Of a DNA stretch of 64,000 nt, positions 1 through 7,541 are shown one piece after another; position 1 is the stretch's first letter, and the number at the start of each line of letters is the position of its first letter. The notes below the pieces were generated by a model. It searched no databases and had not been told where the DNA came from. It saw only the letters and a list, made by a program, of their open reading frames with translations. Source of the DNA: Sphaerochaeta sp. (GTDB lineage: Bacteria > Spirochaetota > Spirochaetia > Sphaerochaetales > Sphaerochaetaceae); NCBI GenBank assembly GCA_022482495.1, contig JAKVPA010000009.1, forward strand, positions 20,898 to 84,897, read 5' to 3'. The position numbers and the translations under genes are program-made.

Positions 1-864
1 CGGTTGTCCCATGCAGTGGGTCACTTCCTTCCCATCCCGCCACTCCACCACCATCTCTTCCATGGTTCGTTTGGTAGGATCGGGAGAGACGGCGAACACC
101 ACGTACGGAATATGATGATACGATGCAGCGATGGCGTTGGGAAGGGTGCCGGTCTTGTTGGCAACGCTCCGGTCTGCGCAAACAAGATCGCAGGCGGTCA
201 GGTAGATGTTCACCAACCCCTCCGCCATGCAGGCAGCCCCCGCTCCATCGGTGATCAACCGTACATCAAAGCCCAGCTCCTTCAGGCTTGGCGCGGTAAG
301 CCGCGCTCCTTGCAGGTAGGGCCGGGTTTCGTTGACCAATACGGAGACCTGTTTCCCTTGTTCCCTGGCGAACTGCAACGTAGAGCAGAGGGAATGCTCG
401 GCGAAGCAGGTGGTGAGCACCTTGGCGTCCTGAGGAAGCAACGATGCTCCCAGCTTCCCCATCGCAAGGTAATCCTGTTGGAATTGGTCCAACGTCCGGG
501 CAACCAACGTCTGGAGTTTATCCGCGTAATCCGCGTCCCCTTTCTCCTGGGACAGAAGAGAAAGCACGGTGCGCTTCATCGTGGTGTTGGTGGGGCGCGC
601 CTGGATGATCTTTCCCATATCCGATTCCAGCGCGGAGAAAGAGGCGCTTTTCCGCGCAAGGTACGGGAGCGCCTGAAGGGCGACTTCCAGTGGTCCGCCC
701 CCTTGGGTGACCATGTCCTTGATCGCCTGGGCGATTTCCTGGGCGTTGTGGCAGGCGACGAATTCCCTTCGGAACGGGAACACCCGTCGGTCGCCTATCA
801 ACAAGGCGCCATGTTCCACCCGAGCGATGTTCTCGCCGCGAAGCAGGTACGGCAGCGTGATCAT
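1..864 (-). CDS. MtnA / eIF2B-alpha-like family protein (3' end beyond window)
   Basis: The gene reads leftward and runs off the left edge; 288 codons are visible. The translated protein carries hallmarks of the methylthioribose-1-phosphate isomerase / eIF-2B family: RPTNTTM at residues 90-96 (family RPTA.NL), ETRPYLQGARLTA at 179-191, LITDGA at 203-208, and CADRSVANKTGT at 229-240 (family GADR...NK.GT). Cys153 and Asp231 fall where MtnA has its catalytic Cys and Asp. MtnA isomerises methylthioribose-1-phosphate in methionine salvage; related isomerases act on ribose-1,5-bisphosphate or deoxyribose phosphates, so the substrate is uncertain. The ATG overlaps the stop of the upstream deaminase gene (ATGA), which suggests co-translation and perhaps a nucleoside-salvage link. 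Family call is firm, exact reaction is not. Confidence 0.8.
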   Translation of the reverse strand, partial: MITLPYLLRGENIARVEHGALLIGDRRVFPFRREFVACHNAQEIAQAIKDMVTQGGGPLEVALQALPYLARKSASFSALESDMGKIIQARPTNTTMKRTVLSLLSQEKGDADYADKLQTLVARTLDQFQQDYLAMGKLGASLLPQDAKVLTTCFAEHSLCSTLQFAREQGKQVSVLVNETRPYLQGARLTAPSLKELGFDVRLITDGAGAACMAEGLVNIYLTACDLVCADRSVANKTGTLPNAIAASYHHIPYVVFAVSPDPTKRTMEEMVVEWRDGKEVTHCMGQP

Positions 865-1364
865 TTCCAGAACCCTCGATGGTCGGCCAAAATCGCTTCC
901 ACCAGATTGGGATCTTTCACCGGTCCGATGACGGTGATCGTTTTTTGTCCGGCGCGAAGCACGGTGCGGCAGTCCAGGCTGAAGGTGGGGTTTTCCGGAT
1001 TGTCTCCGGTCAATGCCAGAAGATCCCGTTCACTGATGCCGTACACCAAACGGGGAACCCCCGTCCAGTACAGCGCGCCGGTACACATCACGCACGGCTC
1101 GGCGGTGGTGTACAGGGTGCATCGGCTGAGCGTTTCCTGGTCAAACCGACGTCCCGCTTCCAGCAACGCCTTTGTTTCGGCGTGAAGCGCGGGACTGTCA
1201 CGGTGGTCATTTCCCGCGCGGACCAGTACATGGCCCTGTGCATCCGCCACCAACGCGCCAAATGGATGATTGCCTGCTTCTTTCGCCTGGTGGGCGACCG
1301 CCACAGCCTCATACAACATACGGAGGTCAAGCTCCGTCAACGTCCCATCACACACGGTACCCAT
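861..1364 (-). CDS. Nucleoside/guanine deaminase-like zinc deaminase
   Basis: A 167-aa member of the cytidine/deoxycytidylate deaminase superfamily, hydrolytic deaminases using a Zn-bound water. HAE at residues 61-63 and PCVMC at 90-94 supply the His/Cys zinc ligands and proton-shuttle Glu; NHPFGALV at 32-39 is typical of the guanine/nucleoside deaminase branch rather than tRNA-specific TadA. An upstream extension of the frame to 1472 would run into the divergent FKBP promoter, so the ATG at 1364 is preferred; an internal Met a few residues before the domain is also possible. It is followed by an MtnA-like gene with an ATGA overlap, consistent with a small nucleoside-salvage operon. Substrate (guanine, cytosine or another base) is not decidable here. 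Confidence 0.82.
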   Translation of the reverse strand: MGTVCDGTLTELDLRMLYEAVAVAHQAKEAGNHPFGALVADAQGHVLVRAGNDHRDSPALHAETKALLEAGRRFDQETLSRCTLYTTAEPCVMCTGALYWTGVPRLVYGISERDLLALTGDNPENPTFSLDCRTVLRAGQKTITVIGPVKDPNLVEAILADHRGFWK

Positions 1365-1391
1365 ACGAAAAGCGTAGCAGAGTGATGACGA

Positions 1392-1420
1392 TTGACGCAA
1401 GGGGGAAAGATTCGTATCTT
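1392..1420 (+). promoter_or_regulatory. Sigma70-type promoter for the FKBP gene
   Basis: TTGACG (1392-1397), a 17-base spacer, and TATCTT (1415-1420) match -35/-10 elements. The inferred start site near 1427 lies inside the operator-like palindrome at 1426-1441. Confidence 0.6.
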
Positions 1421-1425
1421 GAAAG

Positions 1426-1441
1426 AACGAGTTTGTTCGTT
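1426..1441. promoter_or_regulatory. Candidate LacI-family operator (AACGA-N6-TCGTT)
   Basis: An inverted repeat with 5-base arms AACGA and TCGTT separated by six bases sits directly at the predicted transcription start of the FKBP gene. The same architecture recurs at 3856-3871 upstream of the nearby LacI-family gene. Position over the start site is what a repressor operator would show. Binding is inferred. Confidence 0.5.
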
Positions 1442-1462
1442 TTGAAACAGAAAGGATTACAG

Positions 1463-2725
1463 ATGAATACACGTATCGGTAAGAAATGCGCCGTGGCCTG
1501 CCTGATGCTCGTCATGGTCAGTGTGGCCGTGTTCGCCGCGGGATCCAAGGAATCATCCCAGGACGCGGTCATCGGGAGAATCGTGGAGATCCTCGAGCCA
1601 GGGCAGCAGCCCGTATTCACCGTCCGGCTTGCCGACGGCACCACCAAGACGGTGGTGGCGGACGAGGAGACGGCAGGTGTCCTTCCCCCGTCCAGCATCT
1701 CGGTCGGGGATTACGTCGAGATGGATCTGGATGGCACGGATTACGCGGTGGCGCTCCGCTGGGTCAACCCACTGGTCAGCCTGGGTTCCATCGACGTCAA
1801 CATCAACCAGTCAGCGGTGAACAAGCCGGAAGGACTGGTCAACCGCTTCAGCTACACCTACGGATATCTGTTGATCAAGTCACTCTCCCAGCAAGGACTG
1901 TATTTCGACATTGACTACTACGTGCGAGGCACGCTGGACGCCATCCAGGCATCCGCGGGCAAGTCGATCACCGTGTTCTTCACCGAAGATGAGATGAACG
2001 CCTTCGTGCAGCAGTACCAGGACGACATTTGGAACAAAGGGACCGCGCCCAAGGAGTTCAGCGGACTGGAACTGACCGATCTTGAGTCCATCGGAGAGAT
2101 GCAAAAGCCCAATGATCTGTTCCAGAATTTCAGCTATACGTACGGATACCTGGTCACCTACAACATGCTCAAGCAGGGATTGACCATCAACGGACCGTAT
2201 TTCTCCTACGGCATGCTGGATATGGCCCTCGGTTCCAATCCCCTCCTCACTGACGAGGAGATGCAGCAGACCTTCACCGAATACCAGCAGCAACTGACCA
2301 ACCAAACCATTTCGCAGAACAAGGAAAAAGAGGCGGCGTTCCTCTCCGCCAACAAGAATCAGGCGGGAGTCGTGACGACGGACAGTGGTCTGCAATACCA
2401 GGTTTTGGTATCCTCTGACGGCAAGAAACCGGGTCCCCATGACACGGTGACGTTCCATTACCAGCTGAAGACGCTGGACGGACAGATCCTGGAGGATTCC
2501 AAGAAGGATGGTGGGGACGCGCCCGCCATGCCGCTTGACGGAGTCATCGCCGGCCTGCAGGAAGGCATCCCGTTGATGAACGTCGGATCCAGCTTCCGCT
2601 TCTTCATTCCTTCCGCGTTGGCGTACGGGGATGGTGGGGCGGGAAACATCCAGCCGGGTGAGATGATCATCTTTGATATTGACCTGATCGATACAAAGAG
2701 TCCCGACGCGACCCCCGCAAACTGA
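1463..2725 (+). CDS. Exported FKBP-type peptidyl-prolyl isomerase with duplicated N-terminal module
   Basis: A 420-aa exported protein folding catalyst. A signal peptide (residues 1-25) ends near VFA-AGSKES; there is no lipobox Cys. Next comes a small beta-rich, SH3-like segment (about 33-75), then two related modules at about 122-165 and 214-258, both containing FSYTYGYL, which resemble the dimerisation domain of FkpA/Mip-type isomerases. The C-terminal FKBP domain spans about 307-412 (GLQYQVL, then TVTFHYQ, then AYGDGGAGNIQPGEMIIFDIDLI). The family normally has one N-terminal module, so the tandem copy is unusual. The ATG at 1463 follows AAAGGA and its own promoter. The matched operators suggest control by the convergent LacI-family gene. 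A perfect-looking terminator follows. Confidence 0.88.
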   Translation: MNTRIGKKCAVACLMLVMVSVAVFAAGSKESSQDAVIGRIVEILEPGQQPVFTVRLADGTTKTVVADEETAGVLPPSSISVGDYVEMDLDGTDYAVALRWVNPLVSLGSIDVNINQSAVNKPEGLVNRFSYTYGYLLIKSLSQQGLYFDIDYYVRGTLDAIQASAGKSITVFFTEDEMNAFVQQYQDDIWNKGTAPKEFSGLELTDLESIGEMQKPNDLFQNFSYTYGYLVTYNMLKQGLTINGPYFSYGMLDMALGSNPLLTDEEMQQTFTEYQQQLTNQTISQNKEKEAAFLSANKNQAGVVTTDSGLQYQVLVSSDGKKPGPHDTVTFHYQLKTLDGQILEDSKKDGGDAPAMPLDGVIAGLQEGIPLMNVGSSFRFFIPSALAYGDGGAGNIQPGEMIIFDIDLIDTKSPDATPAN

Positions 2726-2743
2726 GGGAAACCACGCGACCGC

Positions 2744-2777
2744 AAGAGGGGACGGAATTCCGTTCCCTCTTTTTTTT
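2744..2777. terminator. Rho-independent terminator, possibly bidirectional
   Basis: AAGAGGGGACGGAA pairs with TTCCGTTCCCTCTT (one G-U) and is followed by an uninterrupted T run on the + strand. It lies between the convergent FKBP and LacI-family genes. Confidence 0.85.
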
Positions 2778-2781
2778 GCGC

Positions 2782-3765
2782 TCAGGAAGGGAGTCTGGTA
2801 CTATCACGGATCACCAGATCATGGCAGACGGTGATTTTCGCCGCTTTCATGAATGGATTGTTCATCAACTCCAGCACAGTACGCAACGCCAGCGTTCCCA
2901 ATTTCCGAAACGGGATTCTGACGCTTGTCAACGAAGGAATGATGCTTTTTGACGACCCAAGGTCGTTCATCCCGCTGATGGAGAATTCCTTTGGGATCCG
3001 CAACCCTTGTTCCACCGCCAATCGAATTGCGACAGTTGCGGTCTCATCGTCCATGCACAACAGCGCGTCAGGACGCGATTGCATCTGGGAAAACCGTGAA
3101 AAGACTTCCTCCAACGGAGTTTTTTCGTCAAACACAAGCGAGGGATCAAACGGAATTCCTTGGTCCTGCAACGCCTTGCGGTACCCTCGGAACTTATCCC
3201 TCGAAACCCTGGTTTCCTGTTCTCCCCAAAACAAGATTCGCCGCTTTCCTGTCGAAAGCAAATGGGTGCAGACATCATAGGCACAGCGGTTCACATCGGA
3301 AGCCACATAACTCACACACGGGTCCTCAATCATACGATTGATGACCACAAACGGTTTATGCAGTGCTTTCAGCAATTCACATTCCTGCGTCTCTTCCGGA
3401 TCATGTTTTCCCAACACGATCACCCCTTTCCCAAAGCGATCAGCCTGCATGTCCCGCTCAAGCCGAATATGGACGTTCCGGTTCCCCGCTTCCTCCATCA
3501 CGCCGGCGAGAGCCTCACTGTTTCCCTGGAACTGGTCAAATGTCGTCGTGTTGATCGATACAATGATTTCTTGTGTTTCCGTCTCCGTTGCCGGAGCGAG
3601 TCTCTGTTTCCCTTCCCTCCCCTGGAGCATCTGCATCGCTTCTTCGATGCATTCACGTGAAGAAGAGCGAATTCCTTTCCCTGCGAGATACCGAAAAATC
3701 GTGGAACGAGAGACGCCTGAGATACGGATGATTTCTTGAATATCATCTTCTTTGGTGTGTTTCAT
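2782..3765 (-). CDS. LacI-family transcriptional regulator
   Basis: A 327-aa repressor-type protein. The N-terminal helix-turn-helix (about residues 7-28, DDIQEIIRISGVSRSTIFRYL) and hinge are followed by a periplasmic-binding-like sensor domain (about 65-325) with LLSTGKRRILFWG and RPDALLCMDDETATVAI as in LacI/GalR proteins. The usual AxxAGVS motif is replaced by RISGVS. Its effector is probably a sugar or metabolite but cannot be named. The palindrome AACGA-N6-TCGTT occurs upstream of this gene and at the start site of the neighbouring FKBP gene, so auto-regulation and control of FKBP are inferred. Confidence 0.9.
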   Translation of the reverse strand: MKHTKEDDIQEIIRISGVSRSTIFRYLAGKGIRSSSRECIEEAMQMLQGREGKQRLAPATETETQEIIVSINTTTFDQFQGNSEALAGVMEEAGNRNVHIRLERDMQADRFGKGVIVLGKHDPEETQECELLKALHKPFVVINRMIEDPCVSYVASDVNRCAYDVCTHLLSTGKRRILFWGEQETRVSRDKFRGYRKALQDQGIPFDPSLVFDEKTPLEEVFSRFSQMQSRPDALLCMDDETATVAIRLAVEQGLRIPKEFSISGMNDLGSSKSIIPSLTSVRIPFRKLGTLALRTVLELMNNPFMKAAKITVCHDLVIRDSTRLPS

Positions 3766-3855
3766 TGCTGGTTCCTTGGTGTAGCCTTACCATTATTATA
3801 TGTCAATTTATCTCAGATTGTATCGCAGAAAACAAAACCACACCACCATTTTCGC

Positions 3856-3871
3856 AACGAATGTTATCGTT
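3856..3871. promoter_or_regulatory. Candidate LacI-family operator (AACGA-N6-TCGTT)
   Basis: Second copy of the 16-base palindrome seen at 1426-1441, about 90 bases upstream of the LacI-family start codon. A TTGACA (complement of 3801-3806) next to a TATAAT-like hexamer (complement of 3795-3800) lies between it and the gene, so the site is upstream of the likely lacI promoter. Outside this site I see nothing else definite in 3766-3943. Confidence 0.45.
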
Positions 3872-3943
3872 TCGACACAGGGTTCGGACACAAAAACGCA
3901 TCGTCAGGGATCCTGGCATACTCAGTTGCGAAATCTGACACCG

Positions 3944-4588
3944 TTATCTGATCGGTTGGTTCTTATTCGCCTTCCACAGTTCCGTGAAGCTGATGATCTG
4001 TTTCACGCACCCGTCGATGCCCAGCATCCCGCTGTCCAACGACAGGTCGTACGTCCGGCACATCCCCCACTTCCGGTCACTGTAGTAGTTGTAGAAGTTG
4101 GCCCGTTTCTTGTCGTTCTTCAGGCAGACATCCTCGGCGTCAGCAGGCGCGACCTGGTAGATGTCGATGGCCCGTTTCTTCCGGTCTTCGATCGGGGCAT
4201 GGATGAACACGGAAACCAGATCCGGATGATCCCGCAGGATGTAGTCGGCGCATCGCCCAACGATCACACAGCCACTCTGCTCCGCCAGTTTTTTGATCGT
4301 CTTGCTGAGGATCAAAAACAACTGGTCGTTCAACGGCATTTCCGTGACTCCGATGGCCCCGGTCGCCAACGGATAGCTTCCCACCACCAGCGAGTAGAAC
4401 AGGCTGCTTGAGGCTTTCTCATCAGCATTGGCGAACAGCGCTTCGGACAACCCGCTGTCCTTGGCGGCCAACGCGACCAGTTCCTTGTCATAGAACGGAA
4501 TGCCCAGCTCGTTGGCAAGCCGTTTGCCTACCTGTCGACCACCGCTTCCAAACTGTCTCCCAATGGTAAACACCGTACTGCAACTCAT
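3944..4588 (-). CDS. Cytidylate kinase-like family protein
   Basis: A 214-aa P-loop kinase-like protein. Residues about 7-22 (FTIGRQFGSGGRQVG) form the modified P-loop seen in the cytidylate kinase-like family; VIVGRCADYIL and the Arg-rich lid RKKRAIDIYQV follow. The reaction is presumably nucleotide-dependent phosphorylation, but members of this family are poorly characterised and many are distinct from Cmk. The ATG at 4588 has GGAGGACGG just upstream, so the longer upstream extension is rejected. It lies 40 bases after the GluTR-cyclase fusion gene, in the same direction, probably in one operon with ogg. Confidence 0.8.
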   Translation of the reverse strand: MSCSTVFTIGRQFGSGGRQVGKRLANELGIPFYDKELVALAAKDSGLSEALFANADEKASSSLFYSLVVGSYPLATGAIGVTEMPLNDQLFLILSKTIKKLAEQSGCVIVGRCADYILRDHPDLVSVFIHAPIEDRKKRAIDIYQVAPADAEDVCLKNDKKRANFYNYYSDRKWGMCRTYDLSLDSGMLGIDGCVKQIISFTELWKANKNQPIR

Positions 4589-4628
4589 GCCGTCCTCCTC
4601 GCCTCCAGTATACCACACCACATAGGGT

Positions 4629-6338
4629 TCATCGCAAGGCAATGACACGCGCCGGAGCGCCATCCCCATCAATCGGCAGGGGAAGCACCAGAAGCCGCAC
4701 TGTCTGTCCGACAAGAGCCCGGGTCCCGGTGAGATTCTCAACGATCAGGCCATCGGCGGAGAAAATACGTCGGTGGATCGGATATGATGCGTCCACGTCA
4801 GGACTGGGAGTGTCAAAGGCGAACAGATGGATGCCACGGGCCAGCAACCGCTCCACATCCGCATCAGAGAGCACGGGGTATCCTTCCAGGTACGCTTTCG
4901 TCCCCCACTTCCCCTCCCATCCGGTGGAAACCACCACCATGTCCACTCCGTCGGGGACGGAACGGACATCCATTCCATCCATCACGTAGGCCGTACCGAT
5001 GAAACGGGAAAGCGGGAACCGTCCCAGCGTTTTCCCCTGTGGAAGCAGATGGGCCGGAGCGTCCACATGGGTCAGGCTGTGGCTTCCCAGCGTGATCCGT
5101 TTCACCCGGTATCCATCGCGTTCCAACGAGAAGGAATCCTGGATATCCACCGCGGGATCGCCGGGATACAATGCTGGTGTCGGGACAAGCGGATGGCTGA
5201 GGTCGACGACATCCTCGCTCAGGCCATGGGAAAACAGCTGGTGAATGACACTCTTGTACGCCGTATCGGCAAGCTGATGGGAAAACTCTGTTTCATCGGC
5301 AATACCAAGCTTCCCCACGACAGGATGCATCCGGAACACCAGATCCTCCGCAGCGGCTTCGGCCAACGAGGAGATGGAATGGGTTTCCCGCTCCCGTTTG
5401 AGCCATGCCTTGAATTCCCCCAATGTTCTCTGGATCATCACGTTGCTTTGGGCGATGTTCTTCTCCCTGTTTTCCCGCCGGTAGGAGAGATCGGCATCCC
5501 GAACCAACCGGACGCCATTCCTCCCCGCCAACCCGTCCTCCACGTCATGAGGATTGGCAAGGTCGATCACCAACGCGTTCTCCCGCATCGGCGCGGTTTG
5601 GGAAAGCGCGTACTCCAACCCTTTGGTAGCGCATATCACGACGGAATAGGAGTGCAACAACGAAAAGCGCCCATCATAGGAGACTGGTTCCACACCAGGA
5701 GGAACCAATTCCGTCTTTCGTTCATCCCGAAGCGTCATGCGCACACGACATCCTTTTTCCGTGAGGAACGACGCGACCATCCGACCCGTGGCGCTGGAGC
5801 CGATCACCAAAACGGGCAGCCCCTCATGGGGATGGATCACATCCGCCAATGCGGTACAGAGATGGGGTTCACACTGATCCAGATCCAGCAGGCTGTGCGC
5901 TTTTTTCCCCACGGTAACGGCAAGGCGGAACAGTTGCTGGGTGACCGGTGTGGCGCACCCACTGTTTCGTGACAGGATGGCGGCATCCTCCAGCTGGCTG
6001 ATGATTGCATCCTCCCCGAAGAGGGGTGAATGCAGGCCACAGGCAAGCTCAAACAACCAGGTGACCGCCGCGTCACCTTCCCTGCGATAGGCAACATTCT
6101 TCCATCGAAGCGGGCTGGTTCCAAACACACGGCACAGTGGCTCATACCCGTCGGCGTTGCCATCTTCCTGCCACAACTCCACACGGTCACAGGTGGAGAG
6201 AAGCACGGCGCCATGACACCGAACGCGGGTTTTCAGCTCCACCAACAGATCGGAGAGCCGTCCACGATCGGCCAGGGCGAACACCGTCCGATCCTCGGGG
6301 GGAACATCTGAAAACTGGATTCCATTTACCGTGAGCAT
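4629..6338 (-). CDS. Fusion of glutamyl-tRNA reductase-like and cyclase/kynurenine formamidase-like domains
   Basis: A 569-aa two-domain protein. Residues 1-375 align with glutamyl-tRNA reductase, which reduces Glu-tRNA to glutamate-1-semialdehyde for tetrapyrroles: catalytic Cys50 in LLSTCDRVELW, substrate-pocket motif GLHSPLFGED (101-110), NADPH-binding LVIGSSATG (177-185), LVIDLANPHDVEDGL (256-270), and a short C-terminal dimerisation segment. Residues about 376-569 are a cyclase-family (KynB-like) domain, VVDLSHPL at 377-384 and metal-binding H420-x-x-T-H424-x-D426-x-P-x-H430. Both halves look complete with no stop or shift between them, so this is a real fusion rather than readthrough. 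No other heme or B12 gene is in the window. Start ATG at 6338 overlaps the end of ogg by 13 bases. Function of the pairing is unknown. Confidence 0.85.
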   Translation of the reverse strand: MLTVNGIQFSDVPPEDRTVFALADRGRLSDLLVELKTRVRCHGAVLLSTCDRVELWQEDGNADGYEPLCRVFGTSPLRWKNVAYRREGDAAVTWLFELACGLHSPLFGEDAIISQLEDAAILSRNSGCATPVTQQLFRLAVTVGKKAHSLLDLDQCEPHLCTALADVIHPHEGLPVLVIGSSATGRMVASFLTEKGCRVRMTLRDERKTELVPPGVEPVSYDGRFSLLHSYSVVICATKGLEYALSQTAPMRENALVIDLANPHDVEDGLAGRNGVRLVRDADLSYRRENREKNIAQSNVMIQRTLGEFKAWLKRERETHSISSLAEAAAEDLVFRMHPVVGKLGIADETEFSHQLADTAYKSVIHQLFSHGLSEDVVDLSHPLVPTPALYPGDPAVDIQDSFSLERDGYRVKRITLGSHSLTHVDAPAHLLPQGKTLGRFPLSRFIGTAYVMDGMDVRSVPDGVDMVVVSTGWEGKWGTKAYLEGYPVLSDADVERLLARGIHLFAFDTPSPDVDASYPIHRRIFSADGLIVENLTGTRALVGQTVRLLVLPLPIDGDGAPARVIALR

Positions 6339-7072
6339 GGCAATACCCCGCTTTGCGCTGCCTGGAACAGATACTGCTGGGCCAAGGCCTGATACGGCGC
6401 GAACATCAAAGGAGTCTTTCCAGAAAAATAACAGGCCATGACCTTTTTCATCCACGTATCCATCGGGAATACATCCATCCGGTGACACCCGTACAACAGG
6501 ATGCAGTCGGCGACTTTGGGACCGATGCCGCTTCGGGCGATCAATTGGTTTCGCGCTTTGGAAGTCGGCAGATCATCAGGAATCTCGGAGAACTCCTCCA
6601 CTGCTTTGACGATGTAGGCGCCCCGATACCCAAAATGAAGATCCCGCAATTCAGATTCCGTCGCCCGTCCCAGTTGCTCTCGGGTGGGAAACGCGTACCA
6701 CGATCCTTCCACATGGGTGCCGTACATCCGGCAGAGCGCGTCATACATCGTTGTGATCCGCTTGATGTTGTTGTTCTGGCTCATGATGAAGCTGATCGTC
6801 GCGATCCATTGGCTCTGGCGAAGGATGTGCAGCCCCGGATGCAGGGAAATGGCATTTGCCAAGACAGACGACAAGGAGGCAAGATATCCTCTTGCCTCCT
6901 TGTAAGGGAAGTCCATGTCAAAATAGTCTGACAGGCCTTCCTTCCCGATGTCTTCCTGGTGACGAACCGTCACCACACGGCCATCGAGTACGGTCTGAAA
7001 GCATCCCGCCTGCGCCTTCCACGAGAAGCACTGCCCCCCGAGGAGCGTTGCGGGAAAATCAACCACGTCCAT
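6326..7072 (-). CDS. ogg: 8-oxoguanine DNA glycosylase / AP lyase (Ogg1-like)
   Basis: A 248-aa base-excision repair enzyme that removes 8-oxoguanine and nicks the resulting abasic site. The N-terminal Ogg domain has LLGGQCFSWKA (10-20). The HhH-GPD core contains LIARSGIGPKVADCILLYG with catalytic Lys186, and FPMDTW with Asp205. Lys in the PKVADC position marks it as a bifunctional Ogg1-type rather than an AlkA-type glycosylase. It is the first gene of a leftward run into the GluTR-cyclase fusion. Bacterial Ogg1-like enzymes are less common than MutM, so it may replace or complement MutM here. Confidence 0.88.
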   Translation of the reverse strand: MDVVDFPATLLGGQCFSWKAQAGCFQTVLDGRVVTVRHQEDIGKEGLSDYFDMDFPYKEARGYLASLSSVLANAISLHPGLHILRQSQWIATISFIMSQNNNIKRITTMYDALCRMYGTHVEGSWYAFPTREQLGRATESELRDLHFGYRGAYIVKAVEEFSEIPDDLPTSKARNQLIARSGIGPKVADCILLYGCHRMDVFPMDTWMKKVMACYFSGKTPLMFAPYQALAQQYLFQAAQSGVLPCSR

Positions 7073-7108
7073 ACCGCTTATGGTAGCATATGGGACGCGA
7101 TCAATCCA

Positions 7109-7477
7109 TTACGCTTTCCAAAGCCCATGCTTGTTGCAATAGGCGTAGACGTTCTTCACCTTGTCGCCAGACAGAATGGCGAACTCAGCTTCCGGCTTCA
7201 TACCCGGTTTCAGATCTTTGCGCTGATAGCCCTGCTCAGTCTCCAGAGCGATCCACTCGATGTAGTGATCCGGTTCCATCGGATGAGGTACAGAACCAAC
7301 AACAACCTTCACTTTGCCTTTCTCTTCAGTCAAAACGGGGACGTGCTTCTCTTTCGCGGCATCCGTGGTATTCGGAACCAGTTCCGTCATCGGGTCTCCG
7401 CAGCAAGTGACCGTACCGCCACCGACTTTGACGAATTCAACAATGTTTCCGCAATGCATACACTTCAAGAATCTCAT
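7109..7477 (-). CDS. dfx: Desulfoferrodoxin (superoxide reductase)
   Basis: A 122-aa two-iron protein that reduces superoxide to peroxide in anaerobes. The N-terminal desulforedoxin centre is visible as Cys6, Cys9, Cys25 and Cys26. The catalytic centre has His45, His65, His71, Cys114 and His117, in the expected KHVPV, GSVPHPMEPDHYIEWI and CNKHG motifs. Length is normal. GGAGGTGCC precedes the ATG. It stands alone between ogg and an MFS carrier, all leftward. Its presence supports an anaerobic or microaerophilic lifestyle. Confidence 0.96.
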   Translation of the reverse strand: MRFLKCMHCGNIVEFVKVGGGTVTCCGDPMTELVPNTTDAAKEKHVPVLTEEKGKVKVVVGSVPHPMEPDHYIEWIALETEQGYQRKDLKPGMKPEAEFAILSGDKVKNVYAYCNKHGLWKA

Positions 7478-7541
7478 GGTTATGGCACCTCCCTGTGCCT
7501 TGTTTAAAGATACCTACGGATGGCAGGGAAGTCAAGAAACC

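Noticed and set aside
4..1185. A long + strand frame of 393 codons at the left edge.
   Set aside because: It is antisense to the MtnA-like and deaminase genes, which have clear family motifs; its translation is Arg/His/Gly-rich and resembles nothing.
2951..2977. Palindrome ACGACC-CAA-GGTCGT.
   Set aside because: It lies inside the LacI-family coding sequence and does not match the AACGA-N6-TCGTT operator form.
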